Source: an uncultured Clostridia bacterium (GTDB taxonomy: Bacteria; Bacillota; Clostridia; Christensenellales; Aristaeellaceae). Taken from it: a DNA stretch of 17,511 nucleotides. A model generated the notes under the pieces. That model was not told the origin of the DNA. It saw only the letters and a program-made list of their open reading frames with translations, and ran no database searches. The position numbers were made by a program, and so were the translations under genes. The stretch is from NCBI GenBank assembly GCA_934630975.1, contig CAKTXH010000045.1, forward strand, positions 1-17,511. The letters are read 5' to 3'. Shown here piece by piece: positions 1-6,365 of the stretch. Position 1 is the first letter of the stretch. Each line of letters starts with the position of its first letter.

Positions 1-19
1 CTTCCTCCTGTTTGCAAAT

Positions 20-53
20 AAAAGCAGCCTCATCCACATGGGACGAGGCTGCT
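20..53 (-). terminator. T-box leader terminator hairpin
   Basis: On the minus strand AGCAGCCTC pairs with GAGGCTGCT around a short loop, and TTTTATTT follows. The 5' arm is contiguous with the T-box sequence, so antiterminator and terminator are mutually exclusive, the normal T-box design. Confidence 0.9.
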
Positions 54-249
54 CGCGTTACCACCCAAATTGACGCCCGAAAGCGCCCGCTCGAAGCCGA
101 TGACGGGGCGAACCGTCCGCTCTTACTGAATTCGGAGCGGCCGCTGATGCGGGTGATCCCTCACGCCCCGCCCGGCCAAAATTCCACCAATCTTTCGGCT
201 CTCTTTGCGGAAAAGGGCATGCGCGTCCCGCGTCATCGCGTTTCATATC
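20..249 (-). ncRNA. T-box riboswitch leader, probably isoleucine-specific
   Basis: Read on the minus strand, this leader has the T-box sequence GGGTGGTAACGCG (54-66), directly followed by a terminator hairpin. Upstream are the Stem I hallmarks: GATGA at the base (about 233-237), AGAGAG (199-204) and TTGGTGGAA (182-190). The Stem I base closes as GCGGG with CCCGC; the 3' side of the internal loop ends ATC-A, which gives an ATC (Ile) specifier at 155-157. The UGGU of the T-box bulge pairs with an ACCA end, so the cognate tRNA should have A73, as tRNA-Ile does. Thr (ACC) is the main alternative, but its codon would lie inside the stem and tRNA-Thr often has U73. A Shine-Dalgarno AGGAGG sits at 4-9, so the controlled gene (ileS expected) begins just outside the window. 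Uncharged tRNA would stabilise the antiterminator and permit read-through. This stretch holds no gene. Confidence 0.93.
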
Positions 250-255
250 AACGAT

Positions 256-284
256 ATAATACCCGGTTTCGGGGAATTTGTAAA
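256..284 (-). promoter_or_regulatory. Sigma-A promoter of the T-box transcript
   Basis: Minus strand: TTTACA (279-284), a 17-bp spacer, then TATTAT (256-261). One mismatch to consensus in each box. Transcription would start near 249, a few bases before Stem I. Confidence 0.75.
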
Positions 285-359
285 GAGGGAATTTCAAAAG
301 AATCTCCAAATACGCATCTTGCCCCGTTCGACTTAAACGCAACGCGCGTAAAGCCCATG

Positions 360-1424
360 TCACAGCCCGAACGTATAAACCTTTTCGTAATTCATATTCA
401 TGGCGATATCGACGCTCACAGCGTGCTGATCGTACACACAGGACCACTGCGTGCTGCTTTTCTTCTCCTCGCTGACTTGTTGACTGACGGCTTCAAGAAG
501 GTTCATCGCCAGATCACCGTTTTCAAAAATACCGCCGTTCGCGTCAAGCGTTTCGCGAAGAGTGGCATACCGATCCTCGCCCTTGCCAAAGTCATATTCG
601 CCCGGCGTGAGTAAGAAATTCGTCGCTGCATCGTCCTGCACAACGCTCATTTCATCGTCGATATACTCGACAATAACGCTGCCGCCGTTCGCATCGGCGA
701 TGTGGAAATGATAGCAGCTATTCGCGGAAGCATGCATATCATATTGGGACAGCAGTTCAACCGCTTCCTCAACCGTCGCCGCACGGTCAAGCAGCAGGCG
801 GATTGCAGATGTCGTCGTGATATCGACCTTATCAGTCTGCTGGTTAGTCGGGGTCGTCTTAATCTGCAAAACGCCGACCGCTAAGCCCTTTTCGTTCACG
901 CCGTCCAGCGGCGCATACGGCGCGGCCAGAGTCATGATTCCCTTCACCAGAGAAGTCGGAAGGTTTTCGCTGTTGTATCCGATGTACGCCAGATTGACCA
1001 TCGAAATGGAAGCATAGCCATCCTTCGGACGCGTCGTCACAAGCAGCGCCGGAGAATCGTACATATCAAAATTGCGCCCGAAAATCGGCGTTCCGTCTGC
1101 CAGCTTTGCAGCAAACGTCGAGCATCCCAAATTCGGCAAATCAAATTTCAGTGGAATCCCTTTAAGCACCTGCCTGACAATAAATTCGATCAGCTCGGTA
1201 TCCGTAGAAGCGCCGATTTTCAGAAATCGATCCAGCGCATAGTCAGCCTTATATTCCATTGTGAACAGATTGGCATCGTCCTCTACGCGGTTCAAAGTCT
1301 TGAGCGTTGAAAATTCGCCGCCGAAAAAAGCGAAAAACACAATCGTCAGCGCGCCAAGCACCGCGAAGATTGCTTTGACTGCGCGAGCTGCTCCATGTTT
1401 CCAAGCGGTTTTGTTCTGTACCAT
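360..1424 (-). CDS. Membrane-anchored Ntn-type linear amide C-N hydrolase (choloylglycine hydrolase / acyltransferase-like)
   Basis: 354 residues. A single hydrophobic segment at about 15-36 (AVKAIFAVLGALTIVFFAFF) would anchor it with the catalytic part outside. The core begins at Gly100-Cys101 (LGCSTFAAKLADGTPIFGRNFD), with Arg117, Asn118 and Asp120 following as in the Ntn amidase fold shared by bile salt hydrolases, acid-ceramidase-like enzymes and the isopenicillin-N acyltransferase family. In that family a Gly-Cys bond is cut autocatalytically to free the nucleophilic Cys, and the internal position of Cys101 fits such a proenzyme. The substrate cannot be read from sequence: N-acyl amino acids, conjugated bile acids, penicillin-like amides and lipid amides are all possible. 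The ATG is preceded by AAGGAGA at good spacing. It follows two exported-protein genes on the same strand but has its own promoter and operator-like dyads. Confidence 0.82.
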   Translation of the reverse strand: MVQNKTAWKHGAARAVKAIFAVLGALTIVFFAFFGGEFSTLKTLNRVEDDANLFTMEYKADYALDRFLKIGASTDTELIEFIVRQVLKGIPLKFDLPNLGCSTFAAKLADGTPIFGRNFDMYDSPALLVTTRPKDGYASISMVNLAYIGYNSENLPTSLVKGIMTLAAPYAPLDGVNEKGLAVGVLQIKTTPTNQQTDKVDITTTSAIRLLLDRAATVEEAVELLSQYDMHASANSCYHFHIADANGGSVIVEYIDDEMSVVQDDAATNFLLTPGEYDFGKGEDRYATLRETLDANGGIFENGDLAMNLLEAVSQQVSEEKKSSTQWSCVYDQHAVSVDIAMNMNYEKVYTFGL

Positions 1425-1442
1425 GAAAGTAGTCTCCTTTTT

Positions 1443-1459
1443 AGTTCATTTAGTGAACT
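1443..1459 (-). promoter_or_regulatory. Operator-like dyad next to the hydrolase ribosome site
   Basis: AGTTCA-N5-TGAACT, a perfect 6-bp dyad, ends about 19 bases before the start codon. It resembles TetR/MarR-type operators in size and symmetry. A related dyad lies at 1559-1575. Confidence 0.45.
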
Positions 1460-1475
1460 TTTTATCTGTTAGAAA

Positions 1476-1496
1476 GCCGGGATTGTTCATCCCGGC
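1476..1496 (-). other. Hairpin in the hydrolase leader (possible attenuator)
   Basis: On the minus strand GCCGGGAT pairs with ATCCCGGC over a 5-nt loop, and TTTCT follows. It lies downstream of the hydrolase promoter, inside the leader. The short T stretch makes it at best a weak terminator; it could also end transcripts from the upstream SH3b gene. Confidence 0.45.
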
Positions 1497-1558
1497 ACAG
1501 TCTGCTGACAGCGCTCCATTCCATCCGAACTATTCGAGCAGGAAGCGCCTACGCAATT

Positions 1559-1575
1559 GGTTCACTTTTTTAACT
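1559..1575 (-). promoter_or_regulatory. Second operator-like dyad at the hydrolase transcription start
   Basis: Plus-strand GGTTCA-N5-TTAACT matches the 1443-1459 dyad imperfectly in half-site sequence and exactly in spacing. It lies just downstream of the -10 box, where a bound repressor would block initiation. Confidence 0.4.
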
Positions 1576-1584
1576 TTCTTGGCT

Positions 1585-1613
1585 ATCATACCGCATTTTC
1601 GGCTTGCCGTCAA
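1585..1613 (-). promoter_or_regulatory. Sigma-A promoter of the amide hydrolase gene
   Basis: Minus strand: TTGACG (1608-1613), a 17-bp spacer, then TATGAT (1585-1590). One mismatch per box. The leader would be about 150 nt long and carries the two dyads and a hairpin. Confidence 0.75.
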
Positions 1614-1624
1614 GTGGTTTTCAA

Positions 1625-2461
1625 TCATTCAATCCTCAAGCTTTCCAGTTTAAAGCCCTCCCGGGTGCTCAGCCCAAGCGCGCGGATGACGGCGCAGCCC
1701 TGAAACGGCGTGTTCGGGTACAGGAGCGCGGCCTGTTCCGGCAGGAGATCGTATACGTCGTCGTCGTCGATGATTTCGCCCGCGCCGTAAACGCCGAAGT
1801 AGACCCGATACAGCCCGCCGCCGAGCGTTTCCACCTCGCTCGTGCAGGCAAAGCCCAGCCCAATCGGCGCGCCCGGCTCCTGCATGTAATAATATGCGCC
1901 GTCATAATCAAAATCCGGCTGATCCAGCAGAATCAGCGGCCTGCCGAAATAGCGCAGCACCGTGTCGGTCACGCTGCTCTGCGCCAGCCGTTCGCCCCAT
2001 TCGCCGGATTCCCACTTGTCGCGCCGATTCATCCACGCGTGCAGCACGGCGAAGCGCACAAGCTCCGCGTCCTCCGTCGAAGCCGCGTCATAGCGGCTCA
2101 TGCCCGTTTCGGTGAAATTGGTGAGGAACAGATTGACGTTGTGGCGTTCTTCTTCCGAAATGGCGAACGGCGTGCCGCGCGCGGTCTGGTTTCCCAGATA
2201 TTCCGCCTTCACAAAGCCCTGCGTATCCCCATATTCCACCCGCGCAAACCCGTTTCGCGCCGGATTCAGATAAATCACCTGCCCGCCCAGCGGGATGCGG
2301 GCAAGCTCGGTCGCCTGCCCGTTATCCGCTTCGCGCAGCGTGATGTATTCCTTGCAGTTTTCAACTGCGGCCTCGTCGCCGATGCGCATGGTTTCCGCCA
2401 GCGTCGGCATGGCCGCGGTCATCATCGCCGCCGTCAGCAGCGCAGCTATCCGCCTTTTCAC
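1625..2461 (-). CDS. Exported SH3b-domain protein of unknown function
   Basis: 278 residues. An N-terminal signal peptide (MKRRIAALLTAAMMTAAMPTLA) is followed by a bacterial SH3-like domain at about 33-90, recognisable from the pattern ITLREADNGQATELARIPLG, VIYL, then GFARVEYGDTQGFVKAEYLG. Such domains usually bind peptidoglycan or other wall polymers. The C-terminal 180 residues are acidic and aromatic-rich (YDGAYYYMQEPG, VYFGVYGAGEIIDDDDVYDLL) and I do not recognise them. No catalytic motif is evident. The start is GTG at 2461: GGGAGGAAG lies upstream, and the nearby ATG (2463) runs straight into TGA in another frame. It lies 123 bases after the XAC2610-like gene, probably in the same transcript. 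Confidence 0.72.
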   Translation of the reverse strand: MKRRIAALLTAAMMTAAMPTLAETMRIGDEAAVENCKEYITLREADNGQATELARIPLGGQVIYLNPARNGFARVEYGDTQGFVKAEYLGNQTARGTPFAISEEERHNVNLFLTNFTETGMSRYDAASTEDAELVRFAVLHAWMNRRDKWESGEWGERLAQSSVTDTVLRYFGRPLILLDQPDFDYDGAYYYMQEPGAPIGLGFACTSEVETLGGGLYRVYFGVYGAGEIIDDDDVYDLLPEQAALLYPNTPFQGCAVIRALGLSTREGFKLESLRIE

Positions 2462-2584
2462 ATTCGCTTCCTCCCTGTATGGTCAGCTTGTTTCACTAAA
2501 GCCTATGATTTATATTCCGTTAAGATTCGCGGCGGATCGTTTTTCTCCTGCTGACCGCTTTCAAAAGCCCGCGCGGCGTTTTTC

Positions 2585-3310
2585 TCATTGCGTCAGCCCC
2601 AATTCGGCCGCCTCGCCCGGGTCTTCGCCGTCAAACATGATTTCCACCAGCTTATCGTACTCCGTCTGCCATTGCGTCACATCTTCATAGGCAAACGGTT
2701 CGCCGATATAGCAGACCTTCACTACGCCGTTCTCGGCGCGTCCGGCTCTGGCCGCCAGCTTATCGCCGCTCAAATCATCCGCAAACTGAATAGCGGCCTC
2801 CGCCATCAGTTTAAACGTGCCGTCCGCCTGCCATCGATACAGCTCCCAAATGCCCGTCGCCGCGCTGTCGTGCAGATAGTTGAGCACATAACGCTTTTCC
2901 GGGTAAAACTGCGCGCGGTAGAAGGACAGCCTTTCGAGTTCTTTATGATGAACGAACGTCCCCGCCGCCGGATCATAGACATAGTAGGATGCAAACCCGT
3001 CGGAAGCGCCCATCGAATTGAGGAGCGCCAAATCCGTGTAGCCGTCCATGTTCACATCGCAGGGATAGACCTCCTGCTCGCCCTCGTTGGTGTTTTCGGC
3101 GGTGAAGTTGAGGGTCTGGATTTCCTCGCCGTCCATCGTCACGCGGATATCGAACGCAGTCTCGCCATATTCGCCGCGGCCGATCACTTCGGCGGTGACA
3201 ATGACCTCGTGGTCGTCCTCTTTGAAATTCAGCGTCTCCTTTTCAGCCGTCGCCGCCGCGCCGCAAAGCGCCAACGCCGCGCTCAGCATGCAAATCGCGA
3301 TTTTCTTCAT
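2585..3310 (-). CDS. Exported XAC2610-like / FG-GAP-type protein
   Basis: 241 residues with a clear signal peptide (MKKIAICMLSAALALCGAAATA). DVNMDGYTDLALL at about 85-97 is a DxDxDG-like calcium-binding loop of FG-GAP/VCBS type. The following segment, SDGFASYYVYDPAAGTFV, resembles XAC2610-related exported proteins. LALC does not fit a lipobox, so cleavage by signal peptidase I is more likely than lipidation. Function is unknown; an envelope role is an inference from export. The ATG is preceded by AAGGAAAG. No convincing promoter was found in the divergent gap to rarA: TATAAG near 3360 has no good -35 partner. Confidence 0.68.
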   Translation of the reverse strand: MKKIAICMLSAALALCGAAATAEKETLNFKEDDHEVIVTAEVIGRGEYGETAFDIRVTMDGEEIQTLNFTAENTNEGEQEVYPCDVNMDGYTDLALLNSMGASDGFASYYVYDPAAGTFVHHKELERLSFYRAQFYPEKRYVLNYLHDSAATGIWELYRWQADGTFKLMAEAAIQFADDLSGDKLAARAGRAENGVVKVCYIGEPFAYEDVTQWQTEYDKLVEIMFDGEDPGEAAELGLTQ

Positions 3311-3419
3311 CGTCTTTCCTTCTTTCGTTCCGGGCTTTGCCCTTTGTTGGGGTTCGCCTTATAAACGATCAAGCAGGAGAAATTCTTCCCGATTTTTCGT
3401 TTTGTTTTTCATGATGGAT

Positions 3420-3448
3420 TTGCCTTTTGACGCATCGCGCGATATAAT
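3420..3448 (+). promoter_or_regulatory. Promoter of rarA
   Basis: TTGCCT (3420-3425), a 17-bp spacer, then a perfect TATAAT (3443-3448). Transcription would start near 3455, giving a 25-nt leader that includes the ribosome site AGGGAGG at 3465-3471. Confidence 0.65.
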
Positions 3449-3479
3449 GGAAGAACGTTTTTTGAGGGAGGTCGATTCC

Positions 3480-4790
3480 ATGCAGGATTTATTTTCATCC
3501 AAGGAAGCTGCGCTCAGCCCGCTGGCCGACCGCATGCGCCCGCGGACGCTGGATGAATTCATCGGTCAGGGGCACATCGTCGGGCCGGGGCGGCTGCTGC
3601 GCCGTGCCATCGAGGCCGACCGCATGACCTCCTCCATCTTCTACGGCCCGCCGGGCTGCGGCAAAACGACGCTGGCCTCCATCATCGCGGGCACGACGCA
3701 CTCCGCCTTCGTGCAGCTCAACGCCGTGACCAGCGGCGTGGCGGACGTGCGGCAGGTGATCAAAGAAGCACAGGACAGGCGCAGCCTGTACGGGCAGGCG
3801 ACGTATCTGCTGCTGGACGAGTGCCACAGGTGGAGCAAGTCGCAGAGCGACAGCATCCTGCCCGCCATCGAGCGGGGCGTGGTGCGCTTCATCGGCTCGA
3901 CGACGGAAAACCCGCTCGTCTCAATGACCCCGGCCATTGTGAGCCGGTGTCGCATCTTCCAGTTTTACCCGCTCGAGGAAGCGGATGTGATGCTCGCCAT
4001 GCGCCGCGCGCTGGCGGACAAGGAACGCGGCTTCGGCAAAACCGCCGTGCAGATGGACGAGGACGCGATGCGCCACATTGCCCGAATCGCCAACGGCGAC
4101 GTGCGCTCGGCGCTGGGCGCGCTGGAGCTGGCCGTATTAACGACCGAGCCGGGCGAAGACGGCGTGATTCACGTGACGATGGAGGTCGCGGAGGAATCCA
4201 TCCAAAAGCCGGTCATCCGCTGCGACGAATCGCTGTATTACGACATGCTCTCCGCGTTCTGCAAGAGCCTGCGCGGCAGCGACGCGGACGCTGCGATGGC
4301 GTGGTTTGCGCGGCTGCTCTATGCGGGCGTCGATCCGCGGCTGATTGCGCGGCGGATTATCGCCCATGCGAGCGAGGACGTGGGGCTGGCGAACCCGACG
4401 GCGATGCTGCAAGCCGTCGCCGCGTCGCAGGCGCTCGAGGCGGTCGGCCTGCCGGAGGCGCGGCTGTCGATGGCGCAGGCGATCATCGCCATCTGCGAAA
4501 GCCCGAAATCCAACTCGGTGGTCATGGCGCTGGATCAATCCGTCGCGGATGCGGAAAAGGGCGGCTTCGGCCCTGTGCCGATCCATCTGCGGGATACGCA
4601 CTACGCCGGGCACGAGCGGCTGGGTAGCGGCGCGCAGTACAAATATCCGCACGATTTCCCCGGCCACTGGGTCAAGCAGGATTACATGCCGCCGGAGGTC
4701 AAGGGGCGGCGCTACTACGTTCCCTCCGATCAGGGGCAGGAGCTGAAGCTGCGCGAGCGCCGCAAGCTGCGCGGCATAATCGACCCCTAA
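3480..4790 (+). CDS. rarA: Replication-associated recombination protein A (RarA/MgsA), AAA+ ATPase
   Basis: 436 residues, the usual family length. The N-terminal LADRMRPRTLDEFIGQGHIVG is the RarA signature region. Walker A is GPPGCGKT (56-63), Walker B is LLLDE (110-114), sensor 1 is STTEN (140-144), and Arg156 in SRCR is the likely arginine finger. The C-terminal tetramerisation part shows HASEDVGLANP and ending motifs such as GFGPVPIHLRDTHYAGHERLGSG and YKYPHDFPGHWVKQDYMP. RarA acts at stalled replication forks with SSB and recombination proteins. The reading frame is open upstream, but the ATG at 3480 has AGGGAGG at good spacing and follows the promoter, so upstream starts are rejected. 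Walker B continues DECHRWSK where DEIHRFNK is usual, a mild variation. Confidence 0.96.
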   Translation: MQDLFSSKEAALSPLADRMRPRTLDEFIGQGHIVGPGRLLRRAIEADRMTSSIFYGPPGCGKTTLASIIAGTTHSAFVQLNAVTSGVADVRQVIKEAQDRRSLYGQATYLLLDECHRWSKSQSDSILPAIERGVVRFIGSTTENPLVSMTPAIVSRCRIFQFYPLEEADVMLAMRRALADKERGFGKTAVQMDEDAMRHIARIANGDVRSALGALELAVLTTEPGEDGVIHVTMEVAEESIQKPVIRCDESLYYDMLSAFCKSLRGSDADAAMAWFARLLYAGVDPRLIARRIIAHASEDVGLANPTAMLQAVAASQALEAVGLPEARLSMAQAIIAICESPKSNSVVMALDQSVADAEKGGFGPVPIHLRDTHYAGHERLGSGAQYKYPHDFPGHWVKQDYMPPEVKGRRYYVPSDQGQELKLRERRKLRGIIDP

Positions 4791-4806
4791 AGATGCGAGG
4801 GATGCA

Positions 4807-4835
4807 TTGACAGGGCTTTTTTGCTTTGTTATAAT
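4807..4835 (+). promoter_or_regulatory. Perfect consensus sigma-A promoter
   Basis: TTGACA (4807-4812), exactly 17 bp, TATAAT (4830-4835). It drives the small exported-protein gene, with a leader of about 70 nt. It begins only 17 bases after the rarA stop codon. Confidence 0.88.
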
Positions 4836-4914
4836 AATCCTGTTGATTGAAACCGTTTTCTCCTTTTGCTTGGAGAAACGTCTCACGCAGAACAAAGGAA
4901 AAGAGGTTCCTCCC

Positions 4915-5337
4915 ATGAAACGCCGGATTTCTCTCGTCTTTCTGTCGATGCTTCTGCTCTTTGCGGCGCTTCTCCCCGCGCAGGCCAGCGCGGCCGGGAA
5001 AACGGCGGCCGTCTCCCAAATCGAATGTCTCCAGATGCGCAACGATCGTTTTAACGCAGGCGACGCGCTCAAACAGCGGGGGCTGAACATCGTGGAAACG
5101 GCCAACGCCCGCATCGAAACCATCATCGCGCAATCCTGCCGAATGGCCGAGCGCGCCGAGAGCGACGCCGAGGTTCGCGCCATCATCTTTTCGATGCTCT
5201 CGCGCACGCAGGCCGTTTCCAACGCGGCCCGAGCGGCTGCCGCGCTCTGCGGGGTCAGGACCGTCTGCGAATATGTGACGGTCGAAATCGGCGGCTATAC
5301 CGTCAAGGTTGATCCCATCCGCGTCATCTCCGTTTAA
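4915..5337 (+). CDS. Small exported protein, unknown function
   Basis: 140 residues. The signal peptide MKRRISLVFLSMLLLFAALLPAQASA should be cut near residue 26. The mature part of roughly 114 residues is mainly helical (NAGDALKQRGLNIVETANARIETIIAQSCRMAER and similar), contains four cysteines (38, 75, 112, 118), and ends in a short beta-like stretch (VTVEIGGYTVKVDPIRVISV). I recognise no family. The frame is open back to 4807, but that would put the promoter inside the gene; ATG 4915 is preceded by AGAGG and begins a canonical signal peptide, so it is chosen. It is monocistronic: a consensus promoter lies before it and a terminator follows. Confidence 0.72.
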   Translation: MKRRISLVFLSMLLLFAALLPAQASAAGKTAAVSQIECLQMRNDRFNAGDALKQRGLNIVETANARIETIIAQSCRMAERAESDAEVRAIIFSMLSRTQAVSNAARAAAALCGVRTVCEYVTVEIGGYTVKVDPIRVISV

Positions 5338-5346
5338 GGCGCATGC

Positions 5347-5377
5347 AAAGGGGGCTGCTGCTGCAGCTCTTTTCTTT
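5347..5377 (+). terminator. Intrinsic terminator of the small exported-protein gene
   Basis: GGGCTGC (5352-5358) pairs with GCAGCTC (5363-5369) over a TGCT loop, with flanking AAAG/CTTT extending the stem and a TTTTCTTTT tail. It lies 10 bases after the stop codon and before the HD-GYP ribosome site. Confidence 0.75.
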
Positions 5378-5423
5378 TGCTTTGCGATTTTCCGTTTCAT
5401 GGTTTGAAGGAGGATTTTTCGGT

Positions 5424-6365
5424 TTGAAAAACCTGTTTGTCTCCCGCGCGGGCGAATCCCTGATCAACGTGACCCAAAACCGCAATTCTTACCGCCTGCT
5501 CGCCAATTTCGACGGCACGAACGTCATCCTGCTGCAAATCGGCGCGGGTTCCGTCGTCTGGCTCACGCCCGACCCGTCCAGACCGGCCTATCTGGAATAT
5601 TACACGCTGCTTTCGGGCGCGCTGACGCTGCACAACGATCAGGAAGCGGATCAGGATCTCTGCCCCGGCGATTCGTTTTACACCACCGGCATCGACCACG
5701 ACGTTTCCATCACGCCCAAGACGGATGTGCGGCTGCTCTGCTTCACCTCCCAGCCGATTTTCGATGATTTCATGGGGTTCGTCAACGACCTCAACGACCT
5801 GAACACGCAGATTGACCAAAAGGATCACTATACCTACAACCACAGCCGCCGCGTCATGCGCTTCACGGAGGCGCTCTGCCAGCAGATGCATATTTCCCCG
5901 GAGACGACGCACACGCTGCTGCTCGCCGCGCTGTATCACGACGTGGGCAAATGCTACCAGCCGACGGAGATCCTCTCCAAGCCGGGGCGGCTGACAGATG
6001 CGGAATACGCCGCCATGAAGCGTCACCCCATCGACAGCTGCAACCTGCTTTCCACCCGCTTTCCCAAGGCCGTCGCCCAGATTGCGCGCGGCCACCATGA
6101 GCGGCTGGACGGCAGCGGCTATCCCGACGGGCTGACGGCCGACCAAATGACGCTGGAAGTCCGCATCCTCTCCGTCGCGGACACGTTCGACGCGATGACC
6201 TCCGACCGCCCGTATAAAAAGGGCATCCCGACGCGCCGCGCCATTGCCGAACTTCTGACGCTGACGCATCAATATGACGCGCAGGTGCTCGCCGCGATGA
6301 AGGCCGTCGTCGAAAGCGGCGCGGCGGATCGAATCTGCCGCCTTGGCCTTGAGGAGAAGCGATGA
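5424..6365 (+). CDS. HD-GYP domain phosphodiesterase with N-terminal cupin-like sensor domain
   Basis: 313 residues. The N-terminal part (about 15-115) has cupin/cNMP-binding-like features: VILLQIGAGSVVWL, YYTLLSGALTLHNDQEADQDLCPGDSF. The C-terminal part (about 125-300) is an HD-GYP domain with HD at 172-173 (YHDVGK) and HHERLDGSGYPDG at about 224-236, so both metal-binding and GYP signatures are intact. HD-GYP enzymes typically hydrolyse cyclic di-GMP; degradation gated by a small ligand is the natural inference, but the ligand is not readable. The start is TTG at 5424, with AAGGAGGA nine bases upstream. The ATG at 5343 is rejected because the frame would pass through a terminator and has no ribosome site. 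The stop codon overlaps the ATG of dus (ATGA), so the two are translationally coupled. Confidence 0.88.
   Translation: MKNLFVSRAGESLINVTQNRNSYRLLANFDGTNVILLQIGAGSVVWLTPDPSRPAYLEYYTLLSGALTLHNDQEADQDLCPGDSFYTTGIDHDVSITPKTDVRLLCFTSQPIFDDFMGFVNDLNDLNTQIDQKDHYTYNHSRRVMRFTEALCQQMHISPETTHTLLLAALYHDVGKCYQPTEILSKPGRLTDAEYAAMKRHPIDSCNLLSTRFPKAVAQIARGHHERLDGSGYPDGLTADQMTLEVRILSVADTFDAMTSDRPYKKGIPTRRAIAELLTLTHQYDAQVLAAMKAVVESGAADRICRLGLEEKR

Noticed and set aside
12..614. Open frames on both strands across 1-614 (for example 58-447 minus and 12-614 plus)
   Set aside because: They run through the T-box leader and the antisense of the hydrolase gene and have no ribosome site; the RNA structure explains the region.
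3311..3400. Promoter of the XAC2610-like gene at TATAAG near 3360
   Set aside because: Nothing resembling TTGACA lies 16-18 bases upstream on the minus strand.
3087..3479. N-terminal extension of the rarA frame back to 3087
   Set aside because: It would overlap the antisense of the XAC2610-like gene and cross the rarA promoter; the ATG at 3480 has a strong ribosome site and gives the normal family length.
4785..4826. Possible rarA terminator CCCT...AGGG with TTTTTT
   Set aside because: It needs a 4x4 internal loop and only 4-bp stems, and it overlaps the -35 of the next promoter; too weak to call.
4137..5222. Long minus-strand frame opposite rarA and the small exported gene, and similar long antisense frames such as 11257-13866, 9287-11056, 15042-16352 and 7306-8877 plus
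   Set aside because: They are Arg/His/Ala-rich mirror frames typical of GC-rich coding DNA; the opposite strand encodes recognisable proteins.
5343..5423. ATG start for the HD-GYP gene at 5343
   Set aside because: There is no ribosome site, and the first codons would lie in the terminator hairpin; TTG 5424 has AAGGAGGA at proper spacing.
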